Positions 1-8,497 of a DNA stretch of 64,000 nucleotides are shown in pieces. The notes beneath the pieces were generated by a model. That model was not told where the DNA came from. It searched no databases and saw nothing but the letters and a program-made list of their open reading frames with translations. A program made the translations under genes and the position numbers. Each line of letters begins with the position of its first letter. Within the stretch, counting starts at the first letter, position 1. This DNA comes from Nonomuraea gerenzanensis (lineage in GTDB: Bacteria > Actinomycetota > Actinomycetes > Streptosporangiales > Streptosporangiaceae): assembly GCF_020215645.1 (NCBI RefSeq), contig NZ_CP084058.1:6200001-6264000 (forward strand), given 5' to 3'.

Positions 1-450
1 GTGCTCGGCGTAGCCCTGGTAGAGCACGGCGAGCTCGTCGTCGGTCAGCGCGATGTCGAGGCCGGAGGCGTAGGCGGGCACCCGCCGATCACGCCCGCCG
101 AGCAGGCGCCAGAGCGGCTCACCGGCCGCCTTGGCCTTGATGTCCCACAGGGCGGTGTCGAGCGCGCCGATCGTGCCGAAGACGGCGCCGGCGTGGCCGG
201 CCTTGAAGGTCCGCCGCAGCATGCGGTCGTAGAGCGCGGCCACGCCGCGCGGGTCCTCGCCGTCGATCGCGGCGAAGACGGTCTCGATCTCCACGTGCGG
301 CCCGAGGCCGACACCGGTGATCCCCTCGTCGGTGTCCACCATGACGAGCGGCACCGGGACGGCTCCGTCGGCGAAGACGCCGTTGACGTCCCCGACGGGA
401 CGGCCCCATTCCTGGACCGTCGTCATGGTGCGATACCCCGTGATCCGCAT
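1..450 (-). CDS. Enolase-superfamily (mandelate racemase/muconate lactonizing) enzyme, N-terminal part
   Basis: Reads from ATG at 450 and leaves the window at position 1 with no stop, so only about 150 N-terminal residues are present. The start MRITGYRTMTTVQEWGRP, a capping-domain core (VPLVMVDTDEGITGVGLG) and then GALDTALWDIKAKAAGEPLW followed by LLGG are the classic N-terminal signature of mandelate racemase/muconate-lactonizing enzymes (sugar-acid dehydratases and relatives). The catalytic barrel lies outside. It starts 1 nt after the stop of the upstream permease, so it is the last visible gene of the sugar-uptake operon. Its likely role is dehydration or racemisation of an imported sugar acid; substrate unknown. 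Confidence 0.85.
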   Translation of the reverse strand, partial: MRITGYRTMTTVQEWGRPVGDVNGVFADGAVPVPLVMVDTDEGITGVGLGPHVEIETVFAAIDGEDPRGVAALYDRMLRRTFKAGHAGAVFGTIGALDTALWDIKAKAAGEPLWRLLGGRDRRVPAYASGLDIALTDDELAVLYQGYAEH

Positions 451-451
451 G

Positions 452-1279
452 TCAGCCTTTCGTGGAACCGGCGGTGAGGCCGTCGGCGATCTGCCGCTGG
501 AGGAACAGATAGATCATCAGTACGGGCACCGCGGCGATCAGGACGCCCGAGGCGAAGACCGGGATGTCGCCGGAGTACTGCCCGCGCAGCGCGTTGACCC
601 CGATCATGAGGGTGCGGTGCTCCGGCGACGGCATCATGAGCAGGGCGATGAGCACGTCGTTCCAGCAGAACAGGGCGTCGAGGATGCCCACCGACAGCAG
701 CGCGGGCACGCCCAGCGGGAGCATGATCCGCCGGTACACGCCGTACACCGTGTTGCCGTCGATCCTGGCGGCGTCGACGATCTCCGCCGGGATGGTCCGG
801 TAGTGACTCGTCATCAGGAAGACGGTGAACGGCAGATACTGGGCGACGTAGGCCAGGATCAGGCCCGGATAGGTGTCGATGAGCCCGGTGTCGGCCATGA
901 CCCGGGTGAGCGGGACCATGATCACCTGGAACGGGACGAACAGCCCCGCGAGACACCCCAGGAAGATCATCGAGGAGCCGCGGAACCGCAGCCGCGCCAG
1001 CGCGAAGCCCGCCATCGACCCCAGCAGGAGCAGCAGCGCCACCGCGCAGGTGACGACGGCGAACGAGTTGACGAAGTAGCGCGCCATCCCGGCGCCGGTC
1101 CACGCCTCGGCGAGGTTGTCCCAGCGCAGGGAGGCCGCCGGGGAGAACCGGTCGAGGACGTAGTCGCGGCGCGTCTTCATCGCGACGTTGGCGGTGAACA
1201 CCAGGGGATAGATCGTCGCCAGCGCGAGAGCGGCCATCGGCACGGCGGCCGCCCACCTGGCCAGGCGCGCCCCGGGCAT
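452..1279 (-). CDS. Carbohydrate ABC transporter permease, MalG/UgpE type
   Basis: Inner-membrane permease of 275 residues. The first membrane segment follows MPGARLARWAAAVPMAALAL, five more hydrophobic helices follow, and the coupling (EAA) loop reads EIVDAARIDGNTVYG followed by RIMLPL, matching EAA---G---------I-LP. It ends in the usual QRQIADGLTAGSTKG C-terminus. The ATG overlaps the stop of the preceding permease (ATGA at 1279-1282), which implies translational coupling. It would pair with the 1279-2310 permease and an ATPase encoded elsewhere; no ATPase is in the operon, as is common for actinomycetes that share one MsiK-type ATPase. Confidence 0.92.
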   Translation of the reverse strand: MPGARLARWAAAVPMAALALATIYPLVFTANVAMKTRRDYVLDRFSPAASLRWDNLAEAWTGAGMARYFVNSFAVVTCAVALLLLLGSMAGFALARLRFRGSSMIFLGCLAGLFVPFQVIMVPLTRVMADTGLIDTYPGLILAYVAQYLPFTVFLMTSHYRTIPAEIVDAARIDGNTVYGVYRRIMLPLGVPALLSVGILDALFCWNDVLIALLMMPSPEHRTLMIGVNALRGQYSGDIPVFASGVLIAAVPVLMIYLFLQRQIADGLTAGSTKG

Positions 1280-2310
1280 CAGTCCTGCCTCCCCGCGCGG
1301 CGGAGCAGGGTGATCTGCAGGAGCCCCACCACGAGCATGACGACGAAGAGCACGGTCGAGGCCGCCGAGGCGAGCGCCGGCCGGTTCAGCTGTCCCTGCT
1401 GGTGCCAGATGTAGTACTCCGGCAGGTAGGTGGCCCCCTCCGGGCCTCCACTGGTCATCACGAAGAGCAGGCCGAACATGGACGTCAGCATTCCGATCAT
1501 CGTCGTGACGAAGACGAACTGGATGGTGCGGGTCAGGCTGGGGATGATCACGTGCCAGACGGTGCGGCCCAATGAGGCGCCGTCCACGCGGGCGGCGTCC
1601 AGCAGCGAGGAGTCCAGGGTGCTGAAACCTGCGAGGAACACCACGAGCGCCATCCCGAACGTCGCCCAGACGTGCACACCGGCGACGGTGAACAGGGCGA
1701 TGCCCGGATCCCCGAGCCAGTCGACGGGGCCTACCCCGATCGTGCCCAGGAGGGAGTTCAGCGGGCCCTCGTACCCGAGCATGAGATTGAAGACGGCGCC
1801 GACGATCACCGGTGAGAGCACGGCCGGGAAGAAGTAGACGCTGCGGTAGACCCGGTGACCCGGCACGCGCAGGTAGATGAAGGTCGCGAGCAGGCCGGGA
1901 ATCGCCACCGCCAGGGGCAGCAGCAGCACCAGCAGCCCGACGTTGCGCAGCGAGACGCGGAACAGCGGGTCGGCGGCCAGCTCCAGGTAGTTGCCCAGCC
2001 CGACGGGGGTGCCGTTGAGCTCGCCGTCGCCGGTGAAGGAGAAGTTGACGCCCAGGGCCAGCGGCCACAGGCGCAGCACCACGATGATCAGTACGGCCGG
2101 GGCCACCAGCACGTAGGGCGCCAGGCGCTCGGCGCGCGCCTGGCGGGATGACCGCCGGGCCTCACGAGCGGGCGGCCGGATCGCCGTCCGGACGCCTCGC
2201 CGCCCGGCGCCCGCTCCGCCGGCCCGCGCGCCTCGCTGTCCGGCGCCCGCTTCGCCGGCCCGCCCCGGGCCGGCCGGGCGGGCGGACGACGACGGTCCTG
2301 CGCTGCGCAC
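1279..2310 (-). CDS. Carbohydrate ABC transporter permease, MalF/UgpA type
   Basis: Permease of 343 residues. Family homology starts near residue 64 (ERLAPYVLVAPAVLII), and the EAA loop is LLDAARVDGASLGRTV followed by IIPSL. The first 60 residues are Gly/Ala/Arg-rich and come from a 36-bp tandem duplication, but no later in-frame start exists before the first membrane helix. GTG at 2310 is therefore used, with GGAAGGG about ten bases upstream inside the end of the binding-protein gene, 4 nt away. It works with the 452-1279 permease to move the sugar delivered by the 2315-3592 lipoprotein. Confidence 0.9.
   Translation of the reverse strand: MRSAGPSSSARPAGPGRAGEAGAGQRGARAGGAGAGRRGVRTAIRPPAREARRSSRQARAERLAPYVLVAPAVLIIVVLRLWPLALGVNFSFTGDGELNGTPVGLGNYLELAADPLFRVSLRNVGLLVLLLPLAVAIPGLLATFIYLRVPGHRVYRSVYFFPAVLSPVIVGAVFNLMLGYEGPLNSLLGTIGVGPVDWLGDPGIALFTVAGVHVWATFGMALVVFLAGFSTLDSSLLDAARVDGASLGRTVWHVIIPSLTRTIQFVFVTTMIGMLTSMFGLLFVMTSGGPEGATYLPEYYIWHQQGQLNRPALASAASTVLFVVMLVVGLLQITLLRRAGRQD
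2193..2264. repeat. 36-bp tandem duplication in permease N-terminus
   Basis: Two 36-bp units (2193-2228 and 2229-2264) differ at a few positions and encode paired GEAGAGQRGARA / GGAGAGRRGVRT-like segments of the permease N-terminus. The reading frame is preserved, so the duplication only lengthens a cytoplasmic, low-complexity extension. Confidence 0.75.
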
Positions 2311-2314
2311 GCGG

Positions 2315-3592
2315 TCAGCCCTTCCGATCGGAGGCGGCCAGCTGCTCCAGAGCCTTGTCCACGGTGGTCGAGCCGCTCAGGAGCTGCTGCGACAGCCTGC
2401 CCATCACGTCGAGGGTCTTGGACGGCAGTGCCACGTGCAGGGCCGGCTTGCCGGTCTTGATCTCGGAGGCGATCGTGGCGACGGCCGGGCCGGCCTGCGA
2501 GACGTCGATCGTGGTGTCGGACGCGATCGCGCCGGCCTTGGTGTAGAAGGCCGTCAGGGCGCCGGTGGAGGTCAGGGATCGCACCAGGTCGGCCGCCAGG
2601 CCGGGGTCCTCGGTCCACTTCGCGACCGCGTAGCCGATACCGCCGTCGTACGGCAGGCTCGGGGCCGCCCCATCGGTGACGACCGGAGCGCGCATGACCC
2701 CGATCTGATCGGGCGGCAGGAACTCCTTGAAGTCGTTCCAGTGCCCGATATCCGACATGAGGCCGATGATGTGCGCGGCCTTGCCTGTCTGGAAGAGGCG
2801 GAACACGTCGGTGAACATCGCGGTGGAGTTGGCGCCGTCGTTGTTCAGCCCCTGGTCGCCGGCGTCCTTCCACAGCTCGAAGATCCGTCTCACGCCTGGG
2901 GAGGTCCAGTCGCGCTTGCCGGCGATCCAGTCGTCGTACTCGCGCGGGGTGAGAACGCCGGATCCCAGCCCCGACAGGAAGAACTGGATGCCGAAACCCT
3001 CCTTGTTGCCGAGCGCGAAGCAGGTGGCCCCGGTCGCCTTCTTGATGGCCGCGCAGCCGCTGACGAACTCGCTCCAGGTCCTGGGCGGGGTGGCCGGGTC
3101 GAGCCCGGCCTGCTGGTAGAGCGCCTTGTTGTAGTAGATCGGGTGCCCTTGCAGGGTCACCGGCGCGGCGTAGACCTTGCCGTCCTCGCTGAACGCGTCC
3201 CAGCCCGCCAGCCTGCTCCTGTCCTCGGCCACGTACTGGTCCAGGGGGAGGAGCGCGTCGGCCCGGTCGCGGATCTGCCCTCCTCCGTTGAAGAGCATGA
3301 CGTCGGGCCCCTTGCCGGCCTGGATCGCCGTGCCGAGCAGGGTGTAGTACTGGTCGAACGGCTGGGCGACGAACTCCACGGTGACGCCCGGGTGCCGCTT
3401 GGCGAAGTCCGCCCTGGCCTGCTCGATGTAGGCCGCGGCGGCCGCTTCACCGGACTTCCAGTCCCACACCACGAGCTTGCGCTGGCTCTGCTGCGGCTGT
3501 CCGGGCGGGGAGTCCGTCCGTGTCGCGCTCCCACAGCCGGCCACGGCCAGTGCCGCGGCGATCAGAGCCGACCATAACGCTCGCTGCTTCAT
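2315..3592 (-). CDS. Extracellular sugar-binding lipoprotein of ABC importer
   Basis: Solute-binding protein of 425 residues (family 1 extracellular). It begins MKQRALWSALIAAALAVAGC, a signal peptide with lipobox AVAGC at residues 16-20, so it should be lipid-anchored outside the membrane. The mature part has KLVVWDWKSG, then RHPGVTVEF, and later YYNKALYQQAGLDPATPPRTW, all typical of sugar-binding proteins. ATG at 3592 is chosen over longer in-frame options because it begins the signal peptide and has AGGAAG upstream. First gene of the operon with two permeases and the enolase-family enzyme, divergent from the GntR gene. The sugar is not identifiable. Confidence 0.93.
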   Translation of the reverse strand: MKQRALWSALIAAALAVAGCGSATRTDSPPGQPQQSQRKLVVWDWKSGEAAAAAYIEQARADFAKRHPGVTVEFVAQPFDQYYTLLGTAIQAGKGPDVMLFNGGGQIRDRADALLPLDQYVAEDRSRLAGWDAFSEDGKVYAAPVTLQGHPIYYNKALYQQAGLDPATPPRTWSEFVSGCAAIKKATGATCFALGNKEGFGIQFFLSGLGSGVLTPREYDDWIAGKRDWTSPGVRRIFELWKDAGDQGLNNDGANSTAMFTDVFRLFQTGKAAHIIGLMSDIGHWNDFKEFLPPDQIGVMRAPVVTDGAAPSLPYDGGIGYAVAKWTEDPGLAADLVRSLTSTGALTAFYTKAGAIASDTTIDVSQAGPAVATIASEIKTGKPALHVALPSKTLDVMGRLSQQLLSGSTTVDKALEQLAASDRKG

Positions 3593-3648
3593 CGTTGCCC
3601 GCTTCCTGGGAGCGGCCACGGGATCCGGCCGAGTGCCGCAAACGTAAT

Positions 3649-3687
3649 TCGTATGACGTCTGACGGCAAGAGGGTGTCGCGTATACT
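3649..3687 (+). promoter_or_regulatory. Promoter and possible GntR operator in divergent region
   Basis: CTGACG at 3660-3665 and TATACT at 3682-3687, 16 bp apart, make a good sigma-70-type promoter for the GntR gene. TCGTATGACGT at 3649-3659 resembles the FadR-subfamily site TNGTNNNACNA apart from its last base, and lies between the two divergent genes. Autorepression and control of the uptake operon are inferred, not shown. Confidence 0.45.
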
Positions 3688-3710
3688 GCTTGCCAGTCCC
3701 CGGAGGCGAA

Positions 3711-4481
3711 ATGACGGCATCGCAGGAGTCAGCCGGCAGTGTCCCGGCCCCGCCGGCCTGGGTGCGCCGCCCGGCGAGTCTCGCCCGGGCGGTGACGGCC
3801 GAGCTGGTGGAGCGCATCGTGCGCGGGGTGCACCCGCCGGGCAGCGCGTTGCCCCCCGAGCCGGCGTTGTGCGAGGCGTTCTCCGTGAGCCGCACCGTCG
3901 TGCGGGAGGCCGTGAAGATCCTTCAGGAAAAGGGGCTGGTGCAGGTCCGTCAGGGCTCCGGCACCATGGTGACCCCACCGGCGACGTGGGACATGCTCGA
4001 CGAGCTCGTCCTCACCGCGACCATCGCCGAGGACGAGAGCCTGGCGATCCTCGACGACCTCGTCGTCACGCGGCGCGTGCTGGAGTCCGACATGGCCAAC
4101 GTCGCCGCCCGCCTGGCCGGGCCGGACACCGTCGAACGGCTGCGGGCTCTGGTGGATCAGATGGACGCACTCGTGGACGACCCGGCCACGTACGCCGAGA
4201 GCGACCGCGCCTTCCACGACACGATCATGCGGGCGTCCGACAACCGCATCGCCCGTGGCGTCGTGCGGTCACTGGAAGGCCAGGTCGTCAACACCGCCCG
4301 CTACCTGGGGCGGACGGAGCGGGCCTTGTGCGTGGCCTCGAACCTCGGCCACCGCCGCATCTACGAGCGCATCGCCGCCCACGACCCCGAGGGCGCCGCC
4401 GAGGCGATGTTCCAGCACATCACCGAGGCCTGGGTGGTGCGCCGCAGCGGCACCGCCGACCCCGCACGGCTGCGGCGGTAG
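3711..4481 (+). CDS. GntR-family regulator, FadR subfamily
   Basis: Transcription factor of 256 residues. The N-terminal winged helix has PPGSALPPEPALCEAFSVSR, then TVVREAVKILQEKGLVQVRQ and GSGTMV, the standard GntR pattern. The C-terminal FCD-type helical ligand domain includes the ESDRAFHDTIMRASDN metal/ligand motif and the final HRRIYERIAAHDP helix. ATG 3711 has GGAGG four bases upstream; a TTG at 3690 is less likely. It faces the sugar-uptake operon and probably represses it until a sugar or sugar-acid ligand binds. Confidence 0.92.
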   Translation: MTASQESAGSVPAPPAWVRRPASLARAVTAELVERIVRGVHPPGSALPPEPALCEAFSVSRTVVREAVKILQEKGLVQVRQGSGTMVTPPATWDMLDELVLTATIAEDESLAILDDLVVTRRVLESDMANVAARLAGPDTVERLRALVDQMDALVDDPATYAESDRAFHDTIMRASDNRIARGVVRSLEGQVVNTARYLGRTERALCVASNLGHRRIYERIAAHDPEGAAEAMFQHITEAWVVRRSGTADPARLRR

Positions 4482-4557
4482 CTTCGATCATCCACGTCCG
4501 GCGCCGCAACCCCGGGATCGGGTGTGCCATGGAGGAGCGTGTGTTCGCCATCGTCGG

Positions 4558-4665
4558 CTACGACGGCTCCTCTGGCACGGTGACGGCGTCCGGGACGATC
4601 GACGCGGCCTCCGGCGGAAGCCCGTCCGGCACTTCGACCAGCGCGTGATGGGCGGAGAGCGCGTA
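4558..4665 (-). pseudogene. Possible zinc-type alcohol dehydrogenase fragment
   Basis: About 35 codons read YALSAHHALVEVPDGLPP and continue EAASIVPDAVTVP before a stop at 4558. This resembles the segment of MDR/zinc alcohol dehydrogenases before the Rossmann fold. Both flanks of the gene are missing and it abuts the ketoreductase remnant. I treat it as a decayed fragment; the assignment rests on one short motif. Confidence 0.35.
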
Positions 4666-4676
4666 CCGCGCCCATC

Positions 4677-5097
4677 CTGGGCAGGTCGACCAGGCCGCCC
4701 CAGCTGCCGGGATGCTCCTCCGCCACGATGCGGGCGAGCCCCACATCGGTGCTCGACCGAGGCTGGAACGGCTCGCGGCCTCCCGCACACCGGTGGTCAG
4801 GCACCACAGCCGGCCGGTGTCCATGCGGCGGAGCACGCGCAGCCGGCCCAGGATCGTCGCCTCGGCGCGCGCGGTCTCGTCCGCTCCTTCCTGGACGGCT
4901 TCCTGAGGGGCGAACAGCGCGACCGCGGACGGGACGGACGGCAGCAGGTCCGGATCGCCGGCCAGGTGCAGCCGGCCGCCGAGCTCCTCGGCGAGCAGCG
5001 CGCGGAGCTTCTCTCCCCCACCGACCAGGACGATCTTCTCGGCTGGGAGGGGGATCGAGGGCGCGGGGCGCCAGACGGGCTGGTAGACCAGCGCGCC
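4677..5097 (-). pseudogene. Remnant of a modular PKS ketoreductase domain, frameshifted
   Basis: Reading leftwards from about 5097: ALVYQPVWRPAP (linker before a KR), EKIVLVGGGEKLRALLAEEL, ATILGRLRVL, then GRLWCLTTGVREAA and RAPMWG. One base is missing near 4742 and the reading continues in the next frame as LARIVAEEHPGSWGGLVDLP. These are the ordered landmarks of the structural half of type I PKS ketoreductases (LWCLTxG...VWGLGRVxALEHPxxWGGLVDLP). There is no start, no NADPH-binding half and no other PKS domain. It is a dead fragment of a former polyketide gene, ending where the truncated P450 begins on the other strand. Confidence 0.65.
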
Positions 5098-6039
5098 GGG
5101 CGATACGATCCGCCTCTGCACACGGCGTACCGCGAGCTGATGCGGCCCCCGTTCACCTCGGCCACCGTCCGAGCCCTGCGCCCGGCGCTGGACCGTCTGG
5201 TCGCCGAGTTGATCCGCCCGGTCGTCGAAGCGGGCGGCGGGGAGGTCGTCGAGGACGTCTCCGTTCCGCTGCCGCTGGCGGCCCTGTCCCTGGCCGTCGG
5301 CTTCTCCGGCGACGCCCAGCGGCGCATTCGCGCGCTGACCCGCAACGCCTGGGAGCGGATGCCCAAGGACTCGCACCCGGGTGGCTTCTGGCCGGCCTTC
5401 GTCGAGCTCTTCGATCAGGAGATCCGTCGTGCCAGGGAACGCCCGGGAGACGACTACCTGTCCACGCTCGTCCGCGCCGACTTCCAGGGACGGCCGATCA
5501 CGGACGAGGAACTGCACGTCATGCTCGTCGCCTTCGCGATCGCGGGGCACGAAACGACGATGAACGCCCTGTCGCACCTCATGTGGAACCTGGCCAGGGA
5601 ACCGGGCCTGCACGACCGGCTGCGCGCGCAGCCCCGCCTCGTCCCGCGAGCCGTCGAGGAGACGCTGCGGATGTGGCCACCGGTGGACCACGGCTCCCGG
5701 CTGACACAGGGCGACGCGACCGTGGGAGGCGAGGTGATCCCCGCCGGGTCACGAGTTCTCCTGCTCACCGGGGCCGCCAATCATGATCCCCGGGTGTTCG
5801 AGGATCCGTGCAGCTTCCGGGTGGACCGGGATCGGCCCCAGCGCCATCTGTCCTTCGGCTTCGGCATTCATTTCTGCCTCGGTGCCCATCTGGCGCGTGC
5901 GGAGCTGGAGTCGGTTCTGGTCGAGCTGTTGCGCCACTCTCCGCTGAGGTTGCGCGGGCGGGTCACGCGGCGCTACGAGAACGGCAGGCACGTGGGGTTC
6001 GACAGGCTTCCGGTGCGCATGGTGGGCGGCTCGCCATGA
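5095..6039 (+). pseudogene. Cytochrome P450, N-terminally truncated
   Basis: Homology starts abruptly at YDPPLHTAYRELMRPPFTSA, normally around residue 90 of a P450. It then keeps the rest: the I-helix AGHETT oxygen-activation motif, EETLR (ExxR), and the haem-binding loop FGFGIHFCLGAHLARAE with the Cys ligand. The stop is at 6039. The missing B/B' region carries part of substrate recognition, so the product is probably inactive even if ATG 5140 were used. The upstream edge coincides with the opposite-strand PKS remnant, so a rearrangement probably removed the 5' end. It may once have tailored a polyketide. Confidence 0.8.
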
Positions 6040-6121
6040 ACGGCTGGAAAGGATCGACCATGGTCCGGGGTGGTCGTGATGGACATGGACTTCGCTGCGA
6101 ACCCCACCCCTTCTCTTGGGC

Positions 6122-6997
6122 AAGGAGGGTGCCTGACGGTCCTGCCGACCGCCAGGCACCAGATGCTCAGGAACTGGACGCGATGGTCAGGCCCTGCCAG
6201 CCCACCCCGACCACCAGACCACCGGTGAACGGCAGCCCACCGGGATTACTGCCACTGTTGTTCGGGTAATACCGCATCTGCCCATCGGGATCGACCCCGA
6301 GCACATCAGCCGAACCGTCCCCGCTCACATCGGCCGCCAGCAACGACACGAAACCGCCCCAGCCCTGCCCGATATCCACGCTGTAACCATACGGACGATC
6401 CGGAGAGACACCGATGTTGTTCGGGAACATGAACATGTGCCCATTGGGCTCCACCCCCAGCACATCGGCATAACGATCGCCGGTCACATCACCCAGTAAC
6501 ACCTTCGTGAAACGATCCCACCCCTCACCGATCTTCCGGCCACCCATGAACGGCACCCCGCCCGGATTACTCCCCCGATTATTCGGGTAATACCACAGAT
6601 CATTCTCCCCGCTGATCCCCAGAATGTCAGCCGAACCATCACCACTGACATCAGCCGCCAGCAACCTCTTGAAACCCTGCCAGCCATGACCGATCTCCCG
6701 GCCACCCGTATACGGCACCCCACCCGGATTGACCAGAATGTTGTTGTCGTACTGGAACATCTTCCCCTCAGCGTTCACCGCGATCGCCTCGGCGAACCCA
6801 TCACCCGTCACATCAGCCGCCAGCACATGCTTGAAACCACCCCACCCCTCCCCGATCGGCCGGCCCCCCGTGTAGGGCACCCCACCTGGATTGATCAGAA
6901 TGTTGTTGCTGTACTGCAGCAACTCCCCACTCGCCCGATAAGCCAGCACATCAGCGAACCCATCACCGGTCACATCACTCACCGAACGGTCACGCGG
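6122..6997. repeat. 876-bp duplicated segment, copy 1
   Basis: Matches 7622-8497 at a fixed 1500-bp offset, with only three differences noticed (6152, 6886, 6932). It holds the terminator hairpin and the C-terminal five-repeat FG-GAP-like domain of the 6167-7600 gene, and ends exactly where the two proteins stop resembling each other. Confidence 0.97.
6128..6160 (-). terminator. Terminator hairpin after FG-GAP gene 1
   Basis: Arms of 14 bp (6128-6141 and 6147-6160) with a 5-nt loop, just below the stop at 6167. One position differs from the perfect copy at 7628-7660 and becomes a G-U wobble in the minus-strand RNA. No strong T-tract follows. Confidence 0.7.
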
Positions 6998-7600
6998 TCT
7001 TTGAGGCCACAGCGCCCCGGTGATGATGGCCGCGTCCGCAGCCTGGGGCTGATACGCGGAGGGAAGCTGCGACACCTGGACCCGCTGGCAGACCACTCCG
7101 ATCGGTTGGCTGAGCCAGGAATTGCTGGGGAACAGGCTGAGCATCTTGTCGATGAATTTGTTGGTGCTGACGGGTGGGTTCAGCCGCTCTTCCCGGCTGC
7201 CCCAGCTTGCCCGTTGCTGGAAGAGACCGAGGCTGTCGTGATCGATCTCGACGTTGATGTTCTCCAGGACGCTTTCCACGATGGCCGTGGTGATGGCGAT
7301 CACGCCGGCGTGCTGCGGTAAGCCCCTGGCCGCGATCGTGCTGATTATCACGCGGGCGCACGAGACGCGGTATCCGTCCATGGCTCCCCGGAGCTTGCCG
7401 GTCAGCTGCGTGTTCAGCCGGCCGGCGACGGCGTTGTCGTTCGCGGTCGGCCCGCCGGGCACACAGGGGTCGTGCGGATACGCGAGAGCGCGAATGGGAT
7501 CGGGTTCGGCGGCAGCGGGCGTGGCGCCGGAAGCGAACAGACCGAATCCGCATAACGCTACGAGGGTGATTCTGAGCGCGTTGAACAGAGTTGTTGTCAC
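6167..7600 (-). CDS. Secreted lysozyme-like protein with FG-GAP repeat tail
   Basis: Exported protein of 477 residues. Signal peptide: MTTTLFNALRITLVALCGFG, cleaved near ATPAAAEP. Residues about 35-200 resemble actinomycete lytic-transglycosylase-like secreted domains: AITTAIVESVLENI with a candidate catalytic Glu, HDSLGLFQQRASWG, and LNPPVSTNKFIDKML. Residues about 215-477 are five repeats of roughly 50 residues, each opening DV(T/S)GDG.AD, as in Ca-binding FG-GAP/VCBS propeller blades. GTG 7600 has AGAGGAA upstream. The tail is almost identical to that of 7667-9100. Probably acts on or binds the cell wall; enzymatic activity is inferred. Confidence 0.8.
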   Translation of the reverse strand: MTTTLFNALRITLVALCGFGLFASGATPAAAEPDPIRALAYPHDPCVPGGPTANDNAVAGRLNTQLTGKLRGAMDGYRVSCARVIISTIAARGLPQHAGVIAITTAIVESVLENINVEIDHDSLGLFQQRASWGSREERLNPPVSTNKFIDKMLSLFPSNSWLSQPIGVVCQRVQVSQLPSAYQPQAADAAIITGALWPQRPRDRSVSDVTGDGFADVLAYRASGELLQYSNNILINPGGVPYTGGRPIGEGWGGFKHVLAADVTGDGFAEAIAVNAEGKMFQYDNNILVNPGGVPYTGGREIGHGWQGFKRLLAADVSGDGSADILGISGENDLWYYPNNRGSNPGGVPFMGGRKIGEGWDRFTKVLLGDVTGDRYADVLGVEPNGHMFMFPNNIGVSPDRPYGYSVDIGQGWGGFVSLLAADVSGDGSADVLGVDPDGQMRYYPNNSGSNPGGLPFTGGLVVGVGWQGLTIASSS

Positions 7601-7621
7601 GAAGGTTTCCTCTAAGTGAGT

Positions 7622-8497
7622 AAGGAGGGTGCCTGACGGTCCTGCCGACCGTCAGGCACCAGATGCTCAGGAACTGGACGCGATGGTCAGGCCCTGCCAG
7701 CCCACCCCGACCACCAGACCACCGGTGAACGGCAGCCCACCGGGATTACTGCCACTGTTGTTCGGGTAATACCGCATCTGCCCATCGGGATCGACCCCGA
7801 GCACATCAGCCGAACCGTCCCCGCTCACATCGGCCGCCAGCAACGACACGAAACCGCCCCAGCCCTGCCCGATATCCACGCTGTAACCATACGGACGATC
7901 CGGAGAGACACCGATGTTGTTCGGGAACATGAACATGTGCCCATTGGGCTCCACCCCCAGCACATCGGCATAACGATCGCCGGTCACATCACCCAGTAAC
8001 ACCTTCGTGAAACGATCCCACCCCTCACCGATCTTCCGGCCACCCATGAACGGCACCCCGCCCGGATTACTCCCCCGATTATTCGGGTAATACCACAGAT
8101 CATTCTCCCCGCTGATCCCCAGAATGTCAGCCGAACCATCACCACTGACATCAGCCGCCAGCAACCTCTTGAAACCCTGCCAGCCATGACCGATCTCCCG
8201 GCCACCCGTATACGGCACCCCACCCGGATTGACCAGAATGTTGTTGTCGTACTGGAACATCTTCCCCTCAGCGTTCACCGCGATCGCCTCGGCGAACCCA
8301 TCACCCGTCACATCAGCCGCCAGCACATGCTTGAAACCACCCCACCCCTCCCCGATCGGCCGGCCCCCCGTGTAGGGCACCCCACCCGGATTGATCAGAA
8401 TGTTGTTGCTGTACTGCAGCAACTCCCCACTGGCCCGATAAGCCAGCACATCAGCGAACCCATCACCGGTCACATCACTCACCGAACGGTCACGCGG
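7622..8497. repeat. 876-bp duplicated segment, copy 2
   Basis: Second copy of 6122-6997 at more than 99% identity by eye. It supplies the terminator and the FG-GAP tail of the 7667-9100 gene. The near absence of synonymous differences means a recent duplication or ongoing gene conversion. Confidence 0.97.
7628..7660 (-). terminator. Perfect 14-bp hairpin between the two FG-GAP genes
   Basis: GGTGCCTGACGGTC at 7628-7641 pairs perfectly with 7647-7660 around a CTGCC loop. It sits 6 nt after the stop at 7667 and only 28 nt before the next start at 7600. The downstream gene therefore lacks room for its own promoter and must be reached by read-through, or by a promoter overlapping the hairpin. 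Confidence 0.8.

Noticed and set aside
4530..4646. Short plus-strand ORF beginning MEERVFAIVGYDG
   Set aside because: No ribosome site; lies antisense to the dehydrogenase-like remnant and ends in low-complexity Ser/Gly/Thr.
6484..6723. 79-codon ORF present in both copies of the duplicated tail
   Set aside because: Out-of-frame shadow of the FG-GAP repeats; its conservation is only that of the duplicated DNA.
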